From Natronospirillum operosum (GTDB lineage Bacteria > Pseudomonadota > Gammaproteobacteria > Pseudomonadales > Natronospirillaceae): DNA of 64,000 bases. The stretch lies in assembly GCF_004768465.1 (NCBI RefSeq), contig NZ_SRMF01000008.1:1-64000 (forward strand), given 5' to 3'. A model generated the notes under the pieces. It ran no database searches. It saw nothing but the letters and a program-made list of their open reading frames with translations, and was not told the origin of the DNA. Both the position numbers and the translations under genes were made by a program. This document shows, piece after piece, positions 8,093 to 17,030 of the stretch (positions are counted from its first letter, which is position 1; every line of letters starts with the position of its first letter).

Positions 8093-9445
8093 TCACACCG
8101 AGGAGAGCAGGAATTCCCGCTCCCAGGAACTGATGACCCGCTTGAACCCCTCGTACTCGGCCCAGCGGGTGGCGATAAAGCCATCCACAAACACCGGTCC
8201 GAGAATTTCGCGCAGTTCTTCACACCCTTCCATGGCATCCAGTGCCGCTTCCAGATTGAACGGCATGTCCGGGTCGGCTTCGGTGCCCAGCCGTTCGGAT
8301 ACCGGCTTGCGCGGGGTCAGCCCCTGCGTCATGCCGAGGTACCCGCAGGCCAGATTGGTGGCCATGGCCAGGTAGGGGTTGGTGTCGGAGCCGGGCAGCC
8401 GGTTCTCCACTCGCCGTGCTTCCGGTTCGGAATTGGGTATACGCAGGCCCACGGTGCGGTTGTCTTCGGCCCATTCGATGTTGACCGGAGAGTTCCCCGC
8501 CTCCCCGGGCAGGTAGCGCCGGTAGCTGTTCACATTGGGGGCAAACAGCGGCATGGCTCTGGGGATATAGGTCTGCATGCCGGCAATGAAGTTGAGAAAC
8601 AGCGTCGACATGGTGCCGTTCTCATTGGAAAACAGATTACGCCCGGTTTTGGCATCAAGCAGGCTCTGGTGGATATGCATCGAGCTGCCCGGCTCATTGG
8701 TGATGGGCTTGGCCATGAAGGTGGCGGAAATATTGTGCTTCAGCGCCGCCTCACGCACCGTGCGCTTGAATACGAACACCTGATCGGCCAGCTTGAGCGG
8801 GTCTCCGTGACGGAAGTTGAACTCCATCTGCGCCACCCCTTCTTCGTGGATCAGGGTGTCGATATCCAGATTCTGGGCTTCGCTCCAGTCATAGATATCC
8901 TCTATGATGGGGTCGTATTCGTTGGCGGCATCAATGCTGAAGGATTGGCGACCGCTTTCGGCACGGCCCGAGCGCCCGATGGGGGGGACCAGGGGGAGGT
9001 CCGGGTCGGTGCAGCGCTGGGTCAGGTAGAACTCCACTTCCGGCGCCACGATGGGCTGCCAGCCTTTCTCCTTGTACAGCGCCAGTACGCGCTTGAGCAC
9101 GTTGCGCGGTGAGAGCTCGATGGCATTGCCCATGCTGTCGTAGCAGTCGTGAATGATCTGGGCCGTCGGTTCATGCGCCCAGGGCACCATGAACACCGCA
9201 TCTTCATCCGGCCGGAGCCGCATGTCGATATCGGCCGGGTCCAGAATGTTGTAGTAGGTCTCGTCGTCCGGGTAGTCACCGGTGGCGGTCTGCAGCAGCA
9301 CACTTTCGGGCAGCCGGATGCCCTTTTCGGCAATGAACTTGTCGGTGGGCATGATCTTGCCCCGGGCGATGCCGGTCTGATCCGGCGTGATGCATTCTAT
9401 TTCCGTAATATGGTTGTCGTGCAACCACTGTGTCAGCTTCTTCAT
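8093..9445 (-). CDS. puuA: Gamma-glutamylputrescine synthetase, glutamine synthetase family (copy 1)
   Basis: A 450-residue glutamine-synthetase-like ligase starting MKKLTQWLHDNHITEIECIT; a longer upstream frame is rejected because it overlaps puuD. Family motifs include TDKFIAEKG near the N terminus, FNFRHGDPLKLADQ, ATFMAKPITNEPGSSMHIHQ and RIPNSEPEARRVENR. The enzyme uses ATP to join glutamate to putrescine, the first step of the Puu route. It begins four bases after the puuD stop. This corresponds to Pseudomonas spuB. A second, clearly different paralogue is at 11916-13271, so the two may differ in polyamine substrate. Confidence 0.9.
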   Translation of the reverse strand: MKKLTQWLHDNHITEIECITPDQTGIARGKIMPTDKFIAEKGIRLPESVLLQTATGDYPDDETYYNILDPADIDMRLRPDEDAVFMVPWAHEPTAQIIHDCYDSMGNAIELSPRNVLKRVLALYKEKGWQPIVAPEVEFYLTQRCTDPDLPLVPPIGRSGRAESGRQSFSIDAANEYDPIIEDIYDWSEAQNLDIDTLIHEEGVAQMEFNFRHGDPLKLADQVFVFKRTVREAALKHNISATFMAKPITNEPGSSMHIHQSLLDAKTGRNLFSNENGTMSTLFLNFIAGMQTYIPRAMPLFAPNVNSYRRYLPGEAGNSPVNIEWAEDNRTVGLRIPNSEPEARRVENRLPGSDTNPYLAMATNLACGYLGMTQGLTPRKPVSERLGTEADPDMPFNLEAALDAMEGCEELREILGPVFVDGFIATRWAEYEGFKRVISSWEREFLLSSV

Positions 9446-9449
9446 GGGG

Positions 9450-10223
9450 TCACCGTTGGTTGGCGGCGGCGACTTCGCGGCAGGCGTCACCAAAGGCCGT
9501 AAACAGAGCTTTATTCTGCGGATGTTCCAGAACCTGCCATTCCGGGTGCCACTGGACGCCCACCGCAAAGCGGCGGGCGCCTTCGACACTGAAGGCTTCG
9601 ACCAACCCATCCTCGGCCCGGGCTTCAACCTGCAACCCTGATGCCAACCGATCAACGCCCTGTGTATGCACGGAATTGACCGTGATGTTTTCAACGCCGG
9701 TGACCCGGGCCAGCACGCCCCCGGGTACCAGACTGACATCATGCGCCGGTCCGTACTGGACGGCCAGCGGCTGTGACTTGTCCTCCCGATGCTCCTGATA
9801 GCGCCCGGTCAGATGCAGATTCTGGTGCAGACTGCCCCCAAAAGCGACATTCATCTCCTGCATGCCGCGACAGACACCCAACAGCGGCTTTCCGGCATCG
9901 ACGGTGGCGCGGATCAGATCCAGGCTCAGTGCATCGCGGGCTTCGTCATGCTGGGTATCGGGAATTTCATCTGTCTGTGCAAAATGGCGGGGGTGCACAT
10001 TGGAGTAGGCGCCGGTCAGGAAGACACCGTCGAGACGCTGCAGCCATTCCTGCAGATGCACTCTGTCCGCCATCAGTGGCAGCAGCACCGGGACCACATC
10101 TGCGGCATCAGTAAGTGCCCGCAGGTACTTCTCACCGGTGGCAAAGAAGCGGTGGGGTTCGATCTCCTTGAGATCAGTCACCACGCCCACCAGGGGCCTT
10201 TGCGGCGCTGACTGATGCGCCAT
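9450..10223 (-). CDS. puuD: Gamma-glutamyl-gamma-aminobutyrate hydrolase, class I GATase-like
   Basis: A 257-residue protein of the PuuD/SpuA family. The nucleophile is Cys118 in LLGVCRGMQEMN, and the catalytic His is in GVQWHPEW near the C terminus. The start MAHQSAPQ (ATG at 10223) is preferred because AGGTGAGG lies just upstream and because it puts the nucleophile close to its place in E. coli PuuD; the frame stays open to a GTG at 10274. The enzyme releases GABA and glutamate from gamma-Glu-GABA. It is the first gene of the minus-strand operon that continues with puuA, spuC and the transporter. Confidence 0.9.
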   Translation of the reverse strand: MAHQSAPQRPLVGVVTDLKEIEPHRFFATGEKYLRALTDAADVVPVLLPLMADRVHLQEWLQRLDGVFLTGAYSNVHPRHFAQTDEIPDTQHDEARDALSLDLIRATVDAGKPLLGVCRGMQEMNVAFGGSLHQNLHLTGRYQEHREDKSQPLAVQYGPAHDVSLVPGGVLARVTGVENITVNSVHTQGVDRLASGLQVEARAEDGLVEAFSVEGARRFAVGVQWHPEWQVLEHPQNKALFTAFGDACREVAAANQR

Positions 10224-10285
10224 ATCCTCACCTGATTTCATGCTATCTTTCATGGGGAATGTTTGTTTTTTCACACGTTATCATA

Positions 10286-10318
10286 AAAAATAATTAACAC
10301 AAGTGTTCAAAATAAAGA
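10286..10318. promoter_or_regulatory. Pair of PuuR-like boxes in the puuD / semialdehyde dehydrogenase divergent promoter
   Basis: AAAAAATAATTAACA (10286-10300) matches the E. coli PuuR box AAAATATAATGAACA at 13 of 15 positions. A second, weaker copy in opposite orientation is TGTTCAAAATAAAG (10305-10318). Together they form the near-palindrome TTAACA-CAAG-TGTTCA. The second box covers the -35 of a plausible plus-strand promoter (TTCAAA at 10307-10312, 16-bp spacer, TATATT at 10329-10334). This suggests common repression of both divergent operons by the regulator at 2002-2550. Confidence 0.55.
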
Positions 10319-10444
10319 GCCCCTCCATTATATTGAACACGCCGAGCGTACGATATTGAGGGGCCCGGAAAACTTCGGAATCCGGTGCTGAACACCGATG
10401 CAAGACACTCGCAGACTGCCCACTGGCAGCAGGAGGCTATCAGT

Positions 10445-11905
10445 ATGACGGAAAACCTGCTGTTCAATCAGGCTTTCATTCACAACGCCTGGTATGACGC
10501 GCCCCATGACCGGACCTTTGCCGTTACCGACCCGGCCACCGGCGATACCCTGGCTGATGTGACCGACTGTACACCGGAAGATGCCGCCGAAGCCATTGAT
10601 TCCGCTGCCCGTGCCTACCGGCACTGGCGCCATACCACGGCGGCCGAACGGGCTCAGTTGCTCGAACGCTGGCATGACCTCATCATGGAGCACCGCGAGC
10701 CTCTGGCGCGGCTGATGACGCAGGAATGTGGCAAGCCGCTGGCGGAATCCCTGGGGGAAGTCGGCTATGGCGCTTCCTTTATCAAATGGTTTGCCGCCGA
10801 AGGCCGCCGTGCCTATGGCGAGGTGATCCCGACGCCCAACAACGATCGCCGCATTCTCACGCTGCGCCAGCCGGTCGGGGTCTGCACGGCCATCACGCCG
10901 TGGAATTTCCCGCTCGCCATGATCACCCGCAAGTGTGCCCCGGCGCTGGCTGCCGGCTGCACCATGGTGCTCAAGCCTGCCGAAGCGACCCCGCTGACCG
11001 CACTCGCGCTGGCCGAACTGGGCCGGAGAGCCGGGCTGCCTGACGGTGTGTTCAATGTGGTTACCGCAGCCCGGGGCGATGCCGTCGGCAAGGTGCTGAC
11101 CACCCATCCGGCGGTGCGCAAGGTGTCCTTCACCGGCTCCACGGCGGTGGGCAAGATTCTGCTCAAGCAGGCCGCCGACAGCGTGAAGAAAGTGTCACTG
11201 GAACTGGGCGGCAATGCGCCGTTCCTGGTCTTTGACGACGCCGACCTGGACGCTGCTGTGGCCGGCGCCATGGCCGCCAAGTATCGCAATACCGGGCAGA
11301 CCTGTGTCTGTACCAACCGCTTTCTGGTGCAGGCCGGCATCTATGATGCCTTTGCCGAACGGCTGGCCAAGGCCACGGCAGAACTGACCGTCGGCGCCGG
11401 CCTGGAAGACGGCATCAAGCAGGGCCCGCTGATCAACGAAGCCGCCCTGGACAAGGTCGAAAGCCTGGTCGCCGATGCCCGCCGGCAGGGCGCCCGTGTA
11501 CTGACCGGCGGCGCGCGCCACAAACTCGGCGGCAATTTCTACCAGCCGACTGTGCTCGCCGACACCACACCGTCCATGCGCCTGGCGCAGGAAGAAATCT
11601 TCGGCCCGGTGTCGGCCCTGTACCGTTTCGACACCGATGCCGAGGGTGTACAGCTGGCCAATGACACGCCCTATGGACTGGCAGCCTATTTCTACAGCCG
11701 CGACATGAACCGCATATGGCGGGTCAGCGAGGCGCTCGAATACGGCATGGTCGGCATCAATGAGGGCATCATCTCCACCGAGATCGCCCCCTTTGGCGGC
11801 GTGAAGGAGTCCGGCCTTGGCCGCGAAGGCTCACGCCACGGCCTGGATGAATACACCGAACTCAAATACCTGTGCATGGGCGGGCTGAACCCGGACCCGC
11901 TCTGA
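10445..11905 (+). CDS. gabD: NAD(P)-dependent succinate-semialdehyde dehydrogenase family enzyme
   Basis: A 486-residue aldehyde dehydrogenase. The start is ATG 10445, eight bases after AGGAGG; an upstream in-frame extension of 20 codons lacks such a site. Motifs: TPWNFPLAMITRKCAPALAA, FTGSTAVGK, the catalytic Glu in LELGGNAPF, and Cys287 in GQTCVCTNR; the Cys-x-Cys pattern is typical of GabD. The likely reaction is succinate semialdehyde to succinate. It is the only aldehyde dehydrogenase in the polyamine island, so it may also handle 4-aminobutyraldehyde or its glutamylated form, the job of PuuC. It is the first gene of a plus-strand operon with a second puuA paralogue, aguB and aguA. Confidence 0.85.
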   Translation: MTENLLFNQAFIHNAWYDAPHDRTFAVTDPATGDTLADVTDCTPEDAAEAIDSAARAYRHWRHTTAAERAQLLERWHDLIMEHREPLARLMTQECGKPLAESLGEVGYGASFIKWFAAEGRRAYGEVIPTPNNDRRILTLRQPVGVCTAITPWNFPLAMITRKCAPALAAGCTMVLKPAEATPLTALALAELGRRAGLPDGVFNVVTAARGDAVGKVLTTHPAVRKVSFTGSTAVGKILLKQAADSVKKVSLELGGNAPFLVFDDADLDAAVAGAMAAKYRNTGQTCVCTNRFLVQAGIYDAFAERLAKATAELTVGAGLEDGIKQGPLINEAALDKVESLVADARRQGARVLTGGARHKLGGNFYQPTVLADTTPSMRLAQEEIFGPVSALYRFDTDAEGVQLANDTPYGLAAYFYSRDMNRIWRVSEALEYGMVGINEGIISTEIAPFGGVKESGLGREGSRHGLDEYTELKYLCMGGLNPDPL

Positions 11906-11915
11906 GGACTGCAAG

Positions 11916-13271
11916 ATGTCGACCGAACTGAAGGAGTTTCTGAACGCCCACCCGGACGTGCAGACCATTGAACTGCTGACCACAGACCTGAACGGTATGG
12001 TGCGCGGCAAGCGCGTCGAACGGGAAGCCATTCGCAAGGTCTACAAGGACGGCTTTTCGCTGCCGGCTTCTGTCTATGCGGTGGACGCCACCGGCACCAC
12101 GGTAGAGGCCTCCGGCCTGGGTATGGACACCGGCGATGCCGATCGCATCTGTCGGCCGGTGCCGGGCACACTGACCCTGGTGCCCTGGCTGGAAGGCCGG
12201 GCCCAGGCTCTGGTCACCATGTTCGAAACCGATGGCGTGACGCCTTTTCCGGCCGACCCCAGGCAGGTGCTGCAGCGCGTGCTGGGACAGTTCCAGACTC
12301 TGGGCTACGCACCCGTGGTCGCGGTCGAACTGGAATTCTATCTGGTCGACCGTGAGCGCGACGCCTGGGGCCGCCTGCAGCCCCCGGTTTCACCCACCAC
12401 GGGTCGGCGCATGAACTCCACCCAGGTCTATTCCATGGATGATCTGGACGACTACGACGCCTTCATTCAGGAAGCGCTGCGCATGGCCCGCGAGCAGAAC
12501 CTGCCGGCCGATGGCGTCATTGCCGAATATGCACCCGGCCAGTTCGAGGTCAACCTGCACCACTGCAAGGACCCCATGATGGCGGCCGATCATGCCATCA
12601 TGCTCAAGCGCATCATTCGTCATGCCGCCCGCGAGTTCGGTCTCGAAGCCACCTTCATGGCCAAGCCCTATATCGACCAGGCCGGTTCGGGCACCCATAT
12701 CCACCTGAGTATGCTGGACGATCAGGGACAGAATATTTTCACTGCCGAAGACCCGGAACAGCACACCCCCCTGCGTCATGCCATCGGCGGGTTGCTGAAG
12801 ACGGCCGACCAGTCACAGGCCCTGCTGTTTCCAACCATCAACAGTTACCGCCGTCTGAGCTCCGAGATCTATGCCCCCAACAGCAAGACCTGGGGCTATG
12901 ACAACCGCACCGTGGCCATGCGTATCCCCTCCGGCGATGCGGCAGCTTATCGGGTCGAGCATCGTCTGGCCGGGGCTGATGCCAACCCCTACCTGGCGGT
13001 AGCAGCTGTCCTGGCCGGCGTTCAGTACGGGCTGACGCACAAGGCCGACCCGGGCCCGGCGGTGGTGGGCAATGCCTACGAGCAGGATCATGAAAACCTG
13101 GCCGACAACCCGCGGGACGCCCTGCGCGCCTTTGAAAAAAGCGCCTGGGTACAGGAAACCTTTGGCACCGCGTTCACCTCGGTCTATGCTGCCTGCAAGT
13201 GGGGAGAGACTCGACTGTTCGAACAGCAGGTCACTCCCATGGAACTGGATCTGCTGCTGCCCTACGTCTGA
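11916..13271 (+). CDS. Glutamine synthetase family gamma-glutamylpolyamine synthetase (copy 2)
   Basis: A 451-residue glutamine-synthetase-like protein, paralogous to 8093-9445 but well diverged. Motifs: TTDLNGMVRGKRV, EFYLVDRERDAWG, YAPGQFEVNLHH, ATFMAKPYIDQAGSGTHIHLS, and RIPSGDAAAYRVEHRLAGADANPYL. The family ligates glutamate to amines such as putrescine, spermidine or other mono- and polyamines. It starts ten bases after the semialdehyde dehydrogenase and is followed by aguB. Its association with agmatine genes, while copy 1 sits with the transporter, suggests a separate substrate or condition. A dedicated biosynthetic glutamine synthetase is less likely because this form lacks the usual GlnA length and context. 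Confidence 0.85.
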   Translation: MSTELKEFLNAHPDVQTIELLTTDLNGMVRGKRVEREAIRKVYKDGFSLPASVYAVDATGTTVEASGLGMDTGDADRICRPVPGTLTLVPWLEGRAQALVTMFETDGVTPFPADPRQVLQRVLGQFQTLGYAPVVAVELEFYLVDRERDAWGRLQPPVSPTTGRRMNSTQVYSMDDLDDYDAFIQEALRMAREQNLPADGVIAEYAPGQFEVNLHHCKDPMMAADHAIMLKRIIRHAAREFGLEATFMAKPYIDQAGSGTHIHLSMLDDQGQNIFTAEDPEQHTPLRHAIGGLLKTADQSQALLFPTINSYRRLSSEIYAPNSKTWGYDNRTVAMRIPSGDAAAYRVEHRLAGADANPYLAVAAVLAGVQYGLTHKADPGPAVVGNAYEQDHENLADNPRDALRAFEKSAWVQETFGTAFTSVYAACKWGETRLFEQQVTPMELDLLLPYV

Positions 13272-13288
13272 CAGGAGCCCTGCACATC

Positions 13289-14170
13289 ATGACCCGTATT
13301 ACCGTCGCCGCCACCCAGATGCCCTGCGGCTGGGACGTCAATGCCAATATCGAGGCCGCCGAGGCGCTGGTGCGCCAGGCCAGTGCGCAGGGCGCGCAGA
13401 TCATACTGCTGCAGGAGTTGTTCGAGCGCCGCTATTTCTGTCAGCATCAGGACTACGACCATCTGGCCCATGCCACAGCGCTGGAAGACAACCCGGCCGT
13501 GCAGCATTTTCAGGCCGTTGCCCATGAGCTCAAGGTGGTGCTGCCGATCAGCTTCTATGAACGGGACAACAACGCCTACTACAACAGCATTGCCATCATC
13601 GATGCCGACGGCAGCGTACTGGGCCTCTATCGCAAGGCGCATATCCCTGATGGCCCGGGCTACTCGGAAAAGTTCTACTTCACGCCCGGCGACACCGGGT
13701 TCAAGGTCTGGGATACCGCCTACGCCCGCATCGGCGTCGGCATCTGCTGGGATCAGTGGTTCCCGGAAACCGCCCGCGCCATGGCCCTGATGGGTGCCGA
13801 GCTGCTGTTCTTCCCCACGGCTATCGGCAGTGAACCCCAGGACCCGACCCTGGATTCCCGACCCCACTGGCTGAACACCCAGTGCGGCCATGCCGCCGCC
13901 AATGTGATGCCGCTGATCGCCAGCAACAGGGTCGGCACCGAAGCCATAGACGGTACCGCGATCACCTTCTACGGCAACAGCTTTATCGCCGATGAAACCG
14001 GCACCCGGGTGGGCGAACTCGACACGCAGGAAACCGGTGTCGTCACCCACAGCTTTGATTTGGCCGCCTTGCGCACCAAGCGCCACGCCTGGGGCGTGTT
14101 CCGCGACCGCCGACCCGAACTCTATGGCGCCCTGCTGACCAAGGACGGCCATACGGCGGCTCAGTCATGA
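13289..14170 (+). CDS. aguB: N-carbamoylputrescine amidase
   Basis: A 293-residue nitrilase-superfamily hydrolase starting [15 protein letters not shown] with CAGGAG upstream. The catalytic triad is visible: Glu in [11 protein letters not shown], Lys in [13 protein letters not shown], and Cys153 in [12 protein letters not shown]. These surrounding sequences are characteristic of AguB, which hydrolyses N-carbamoylputrescine to putrescine, ammonia and CO2 in the cytoplasm. The gene overlaps aguA by four bases (ATGA), so the two steps of agmatine-to-putrescine conversion are translationally coupled. Confidence 0.94.
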   Translation: MTRITVAATQMPCGWDVNANIEAAEALVRQASAQGAQIILLQELFERRYFCQHQDYDHLAHATALEDNPAVQHFQAVAHELKVVLPISFYERDNNAYYNSIAIIDADGSVLGLYRKAHIPDGPGYSEKFYFTPGDTGFKVWDTAYARIGVGICWDQWFPETARAMALMGAELLFFPTAIGSEPQDPTLDSRPHWLNTQCGHAAANVMPLIASNRVGTEAIDGTAITFYGNSFIADETGTRVGELDTQETGVVTHSFDLAALRTKRHAWGVFRDRRPELYGALLTKDGHTAAQS

Positions 14171-15261
14171 GCACAGCCCATAACCCGCCGCCAAAGGGTT
14201 TCCGCATGCCCGCCGAATGGGCCCCGCAGTCAGCGGTCTGGATGCTGTGGCCGGAACGGCCGGACAACTGGCGCCTGGGCGCCAAGCCGGCGCAGGGGGC
14301 CTTCGTGGCGGTGGCCCGGGCCATCAGCTGCTTTACTCCGGTAACTCTGGGGGTCTCCGCCGGCCAGTACCGGCATGCCCGCAGCTGCTTCGGAGCCGAC
14401 CCGGCTATCCGGGTAGTGGAACTGAGCAGCAACGATGCCTGGATGCGCGACGTCGGGCCGACCTTCGTACAGCATCAGCAGAGCGGCGAGCTGCGCGGCA
14501 TAGACTGGCAGTTCAACGCCTGGGGTGGCCTGCACAGCGGGCTCTATTTCCCCTGGGACAGGGATAACGAGATCGCTGACAAGGTGTTGTCGATGACCCG
14601 CACACCGGCCCATCGTGCCGACTTTGTGCTCGAAGGCGGCGCCATCCATGTGGACGGCGAAGGCACCGTGCTGACCACCGAGGAATGCCTGCTGCACCCG
14701 AACCGCAATCCGCACCTGTCACGACAAGACATCGAGCAGCGCCTGTGCGCCTGGCTGGGAGCCGAGAAGGTGCTGTGGATACCGGAGGGTATTTTTGAAG
14801 ACGAAACGGACGGCCATGTCGACAACATGGCCTGCTTTATCCGCCCCGGCGAAATCGCCCTGGCCTGGACCGATGACGAGAACGACCCACAGCATGCCCG
14901 GTCTCAGGCGGCCTTGGCCGCTCTTGAGAGCCAGACTGACGCACGTGGGCGCTCACTCACCGTGCACAGGCTGCCTCTGCCGGGGCCGCTGTACATGACC
15001 GCCGAAGAAGCCGCCGGCATTGACCCGGACAGCAGCGGCATGTCACGCGCCGCCGGCGACCGGCTGGCCGCCAGCTATATCAACTTTCTGATCACCAATG
15101 GCGGCATCATCATGCCCGCCTTCGATGACCCCATGGACGACATCGCCCGGCAATGCCTGCAGGACTGGCTGCCGGACTACGAGATCGTCACCGTACCCGG
15201 CCGGGAGATCCTCCTGGGCGGCGGCAACATTCACTGCATCACGCAACAGCAGCCCCGCTGA
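14167..15261 (+). CDS. aguA: Agmatine deiminase
   Basis: A 364-residue member of the agmatine deiminase/peptidylarginine deiminase-like family. Seen: [24 protein letters not shown] near the N terminus in pieces, the [11 protein letters not shown] segment, [15 protein letters not shown] in the middle, and the catalytic Cys357 in [11 protein letters not shown] close to the C terminus. It converts agmatine to N-carbamoylputrescine and ammonia, the substrate of the upstream AguB. Length is normal. It is the last gene of the plus-strand polyamine operon; no clear intrinsic terminator follows. Confidence 0.95.
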   Translation: MSTAHNPPPKGFRMPAEWAPQSAVWMLWPERPDNWRLGAKPAQGAFVAVARAISCFTPVTLGVSAGQYRHARSCFGADPAIRVVELSSNDAWMRDVGPTFVQHQQSGELRGIDWQFNAWGGLHSGLYFPWDRDNEIADKVLSMTRTPAHRADFVLEGGAIHVDGEGTVLTTEECLLHPNRNPHLSRQDIEQRLCAWLGAEKVLWIPEGIFEDETDGHVDNMACFIRPGEIALAWTDDENDPQHARSQAALAALESQTDARGRSLTVHRLPLPGPLYMTAEEAAGIDPDSSGMSRAAGDRLAASYINFLITNGGIIMPAFDDPMDDIARQCLQDWLPDYEIVTVPGREILLGGGNIHCITQQQPR

Positions 15262-15333
15262 GCAGGGTCGGCTTCACCCGGCCCATACGCCCGTTATATA
15301 CCACTGCCCGTCCCGTCTGTACCCAATGTTGCC

Positions 15334-15364
15334 CTATAGAATAGATACTATCTATTTACTATAG
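15334..15364. promoter_or_regulatory. Dyad with T-N11-A motif upstream of the aromatic cassette (LysR operator candidate)
   Basis: AATAGAT (15340-15346) and ATCTATT (15350-15356) form a perfect 17-bp dyad around ACT; it contains TAGATACTATCTA, a symmetric T-N11-A box as recognised by many LysR-type regulators. It is flanked by two copies of CTATAG (15334-15339 and 15359-15364). It lies 128-158 bases before the dehydrogenase start, in a 230-bp AT-rich gap that contains no gene. The cognate regulator could be the LysR at 21566-22537; that pairing is inferred from location. Confidence 0.55.
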
Positions 15365-15491
15365 AAATAATATTGATTTGATTGATGTATATGGTCTGCC
15401 TAGGATCAAAAACAGACACAAGAACAAGAAATCCGCACGCGTTTCTCCTTTGTGGAGTGTGTTGCATTCAAAACATCTTGAGAGGCACAGC

Positions 15492-16943
15492 ATGACTGAT
15501 CTGAAACTCCTTATTGGCGGCCAATCTGCTTTGGGCACGAAGAAGAAAACATTCACCCGGGCTAATCCTCTGTCCGAAAAAATGGTCACGACTGCCGTGG
15601 CGGCCAATGGAGAGGACGCCAAAAGTGCCGTGTTGGCAGCAGACAAGGCGTTTGCCAACTGGTCGAAAACAGGCCCCAGTCAGCGCCGGGCCGTGTTGCT
15701 GAAAGCGGCCGAACTGATGGAAGCCCGCCAGGGTGATTTCATTGAACGCATGGTGGCGGAAACCGGCGCTACGCCAGCCTGGTCCGGCTTCAACTGCATG
15801 GTGGCCGCCGGCATGCTGCGTGAGGCGGCGTCGCTGACCACACAGGTTCAAGGCAGCGTGATTCCCTCGGATGTGCCCGACAACATGGCCATGGGTGTGC
15901 GGGTTCCCTGCGGTGTGGTGCTGGGCATCGCACCTTGGAATGCACCGGTCATCCTGGGTACTCGCGCCATCGCCACGCCTCTGGCGTGCGGCAATACCGT
16001 GATTCTCAAGGCCTCCGAGCAGTGCCCGGCAACACATCACCTGATCGCTGAAGTGCTCCATGACGCCGGGCTGAACAACGGCGAGGTCAACTGCATTACC
16101 AACGCCCCGGATGACGCCGCCGAAGTGGTCAACTCACTCATCGAGGCCCCGGCGGTCCGTCGCGTCAATTTCACCGGTTCCACCGGTATTGGCAAATTGA
16201 TTGCGCAGAAAGCCGCCGAGCACCTGAAGCCGGCGCTGCTGGAACTGGGTGGCAAGGCGCCGTTGCTGGTGCTGGATGATGCCAACCTGGACGATGCGGT
16301 GGCGGCCACTGCCTTCGGCGCCTTCTTCCATCAGGGCCAGATCTGCATGTCCACTGAGCGGGTGATTGTGGACGAGAAAGTAGCCGACGAATTTGTGGAG
16401 AAGCTTACCGCCAAGGTGAAGACCCTGAAAGCGGGTGATCCAACGGACGAATCCAACCACCTGGGTACCCTGATCAGCCGAGAATCCGGCGAGAAGCAGA
16501 ACGCTCTGGTCAAGGATGCTACCCGCCTGGGGGCCCGTGTCACCACCGGGGGTGAGGCCGACGGCGTCATCATGCAGCCCACCGTGGTAGACGGCGTAAC
16601 GGAAAGAATGCGCCTGTACACCGAAGAGTCGTTCGGACCCCTGCTGACAGTGATCCGCGCCAGGAGCGACGAAGATGCGCTGCGCCTGGCCAATGACACC
16701 GAATACGGGCTGTCGGCCGCCGTGTTCAGCCAAGACATTGCGCGGGCCATGAAGGTGAGTCAGCAGATCCAGTCAGGCATCTGTCACATCAACGCTCCCA
16801 CGGTACACGACGAACCCCAGATGCCCTTTGGCGGTGTGAAAGCCAGTGGTTATGGCCGTTTTGGCGGACGTGCCGGCATCGAGGAATTTACCGAGCTGCG
16901 CTGGATGACAATACAGATGGGGCCGCGCCATTATCCGATTTGA
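15492..16943 (+). CDS. Benzaldehyde/vanillin-type aldehyde dehydrogenase
   Basis: A 483-residue aldehyde dehydrogenase beginning MTDLKLLIGGQSA (AGAGG upstream). Catalytic elements: APWNAPVILGTRA, FTGSTGIGK, the Glu in LELGGKAPLLVL, and Cys285 in FHQGQICMSTERVIV. The last motif is typical of vanillin, salicylaldehyde and benzaldehyde dehydrogenases rather than of the GabD type found at 10445. With benzoylformate decarboxylase encoded downstream, oxidation of benzaldehyde (or a substituted benzaldehyde) to the benzoate is the most likely role. First gene of the cassette; 87 bases precede dctP. Confidence 0.82.
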   Translation: MTDLKLLIGGQSALGTKKKTFTRANPLSEKMVTTAVAANGEDAKSAVLAADKAFANWSKTGPSQRRAVLLKAAELMEARQGDFIERMVAETGATPAWSGFNCMVAAGMLREAASLTTQVQGSVIPSDVPDNMAMGVRVPCGVVLGIAPWNAPVILGTRAIATPLACGNTVILKASEQCPATHHLIAEVLHDAGLNNGEVNCITNAPDDAAEVVNSLIEAPAVRRVNFTGSTGIGKLIAQKAAEHLKPALLELGGKAPLLVLDDANLDDAVAATAFGAFFHQGQICMSTERVIVDEKVADEFVEKLTAKVKTLKAGDPTDESNHLGTLISRESGEKQNALVKDATRLGARVTTGGEADGVIMQPTVVDGVTERMRLYTEESFGPLLTVIRARSDEDALRLANDTEYGLSAAVFSQDIARAMKVSQQIQSGICHINAPTVHDEPQMPFGGVKASGYGRFGGRAGIEEFTELRWMTIQMGPRHYPI

Positions 16944-17030
16944 TCGGTTTAACACGGACATTGATACGGTGCTGAGCGCCCATCAATGGCCGCACGACAA
17001 ACGTAAAACAACAACGAAAAGGTGACTACC

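Noticed and set aside
9446-9742. 99-codon N-terminal extension of puuA
   Set aside because: It overlaps puuD on the same strand in another frame; the family N terminus begins at MKKLTQ.
15378-15491. 38-codon N-terminal extension of the aromatic aldehyde dehydrogenase
   Set aside because: It is Lys/Arg-rich, lies in the promoter region after the operator dyad, and the family N terminus begins at the ATG 15492.
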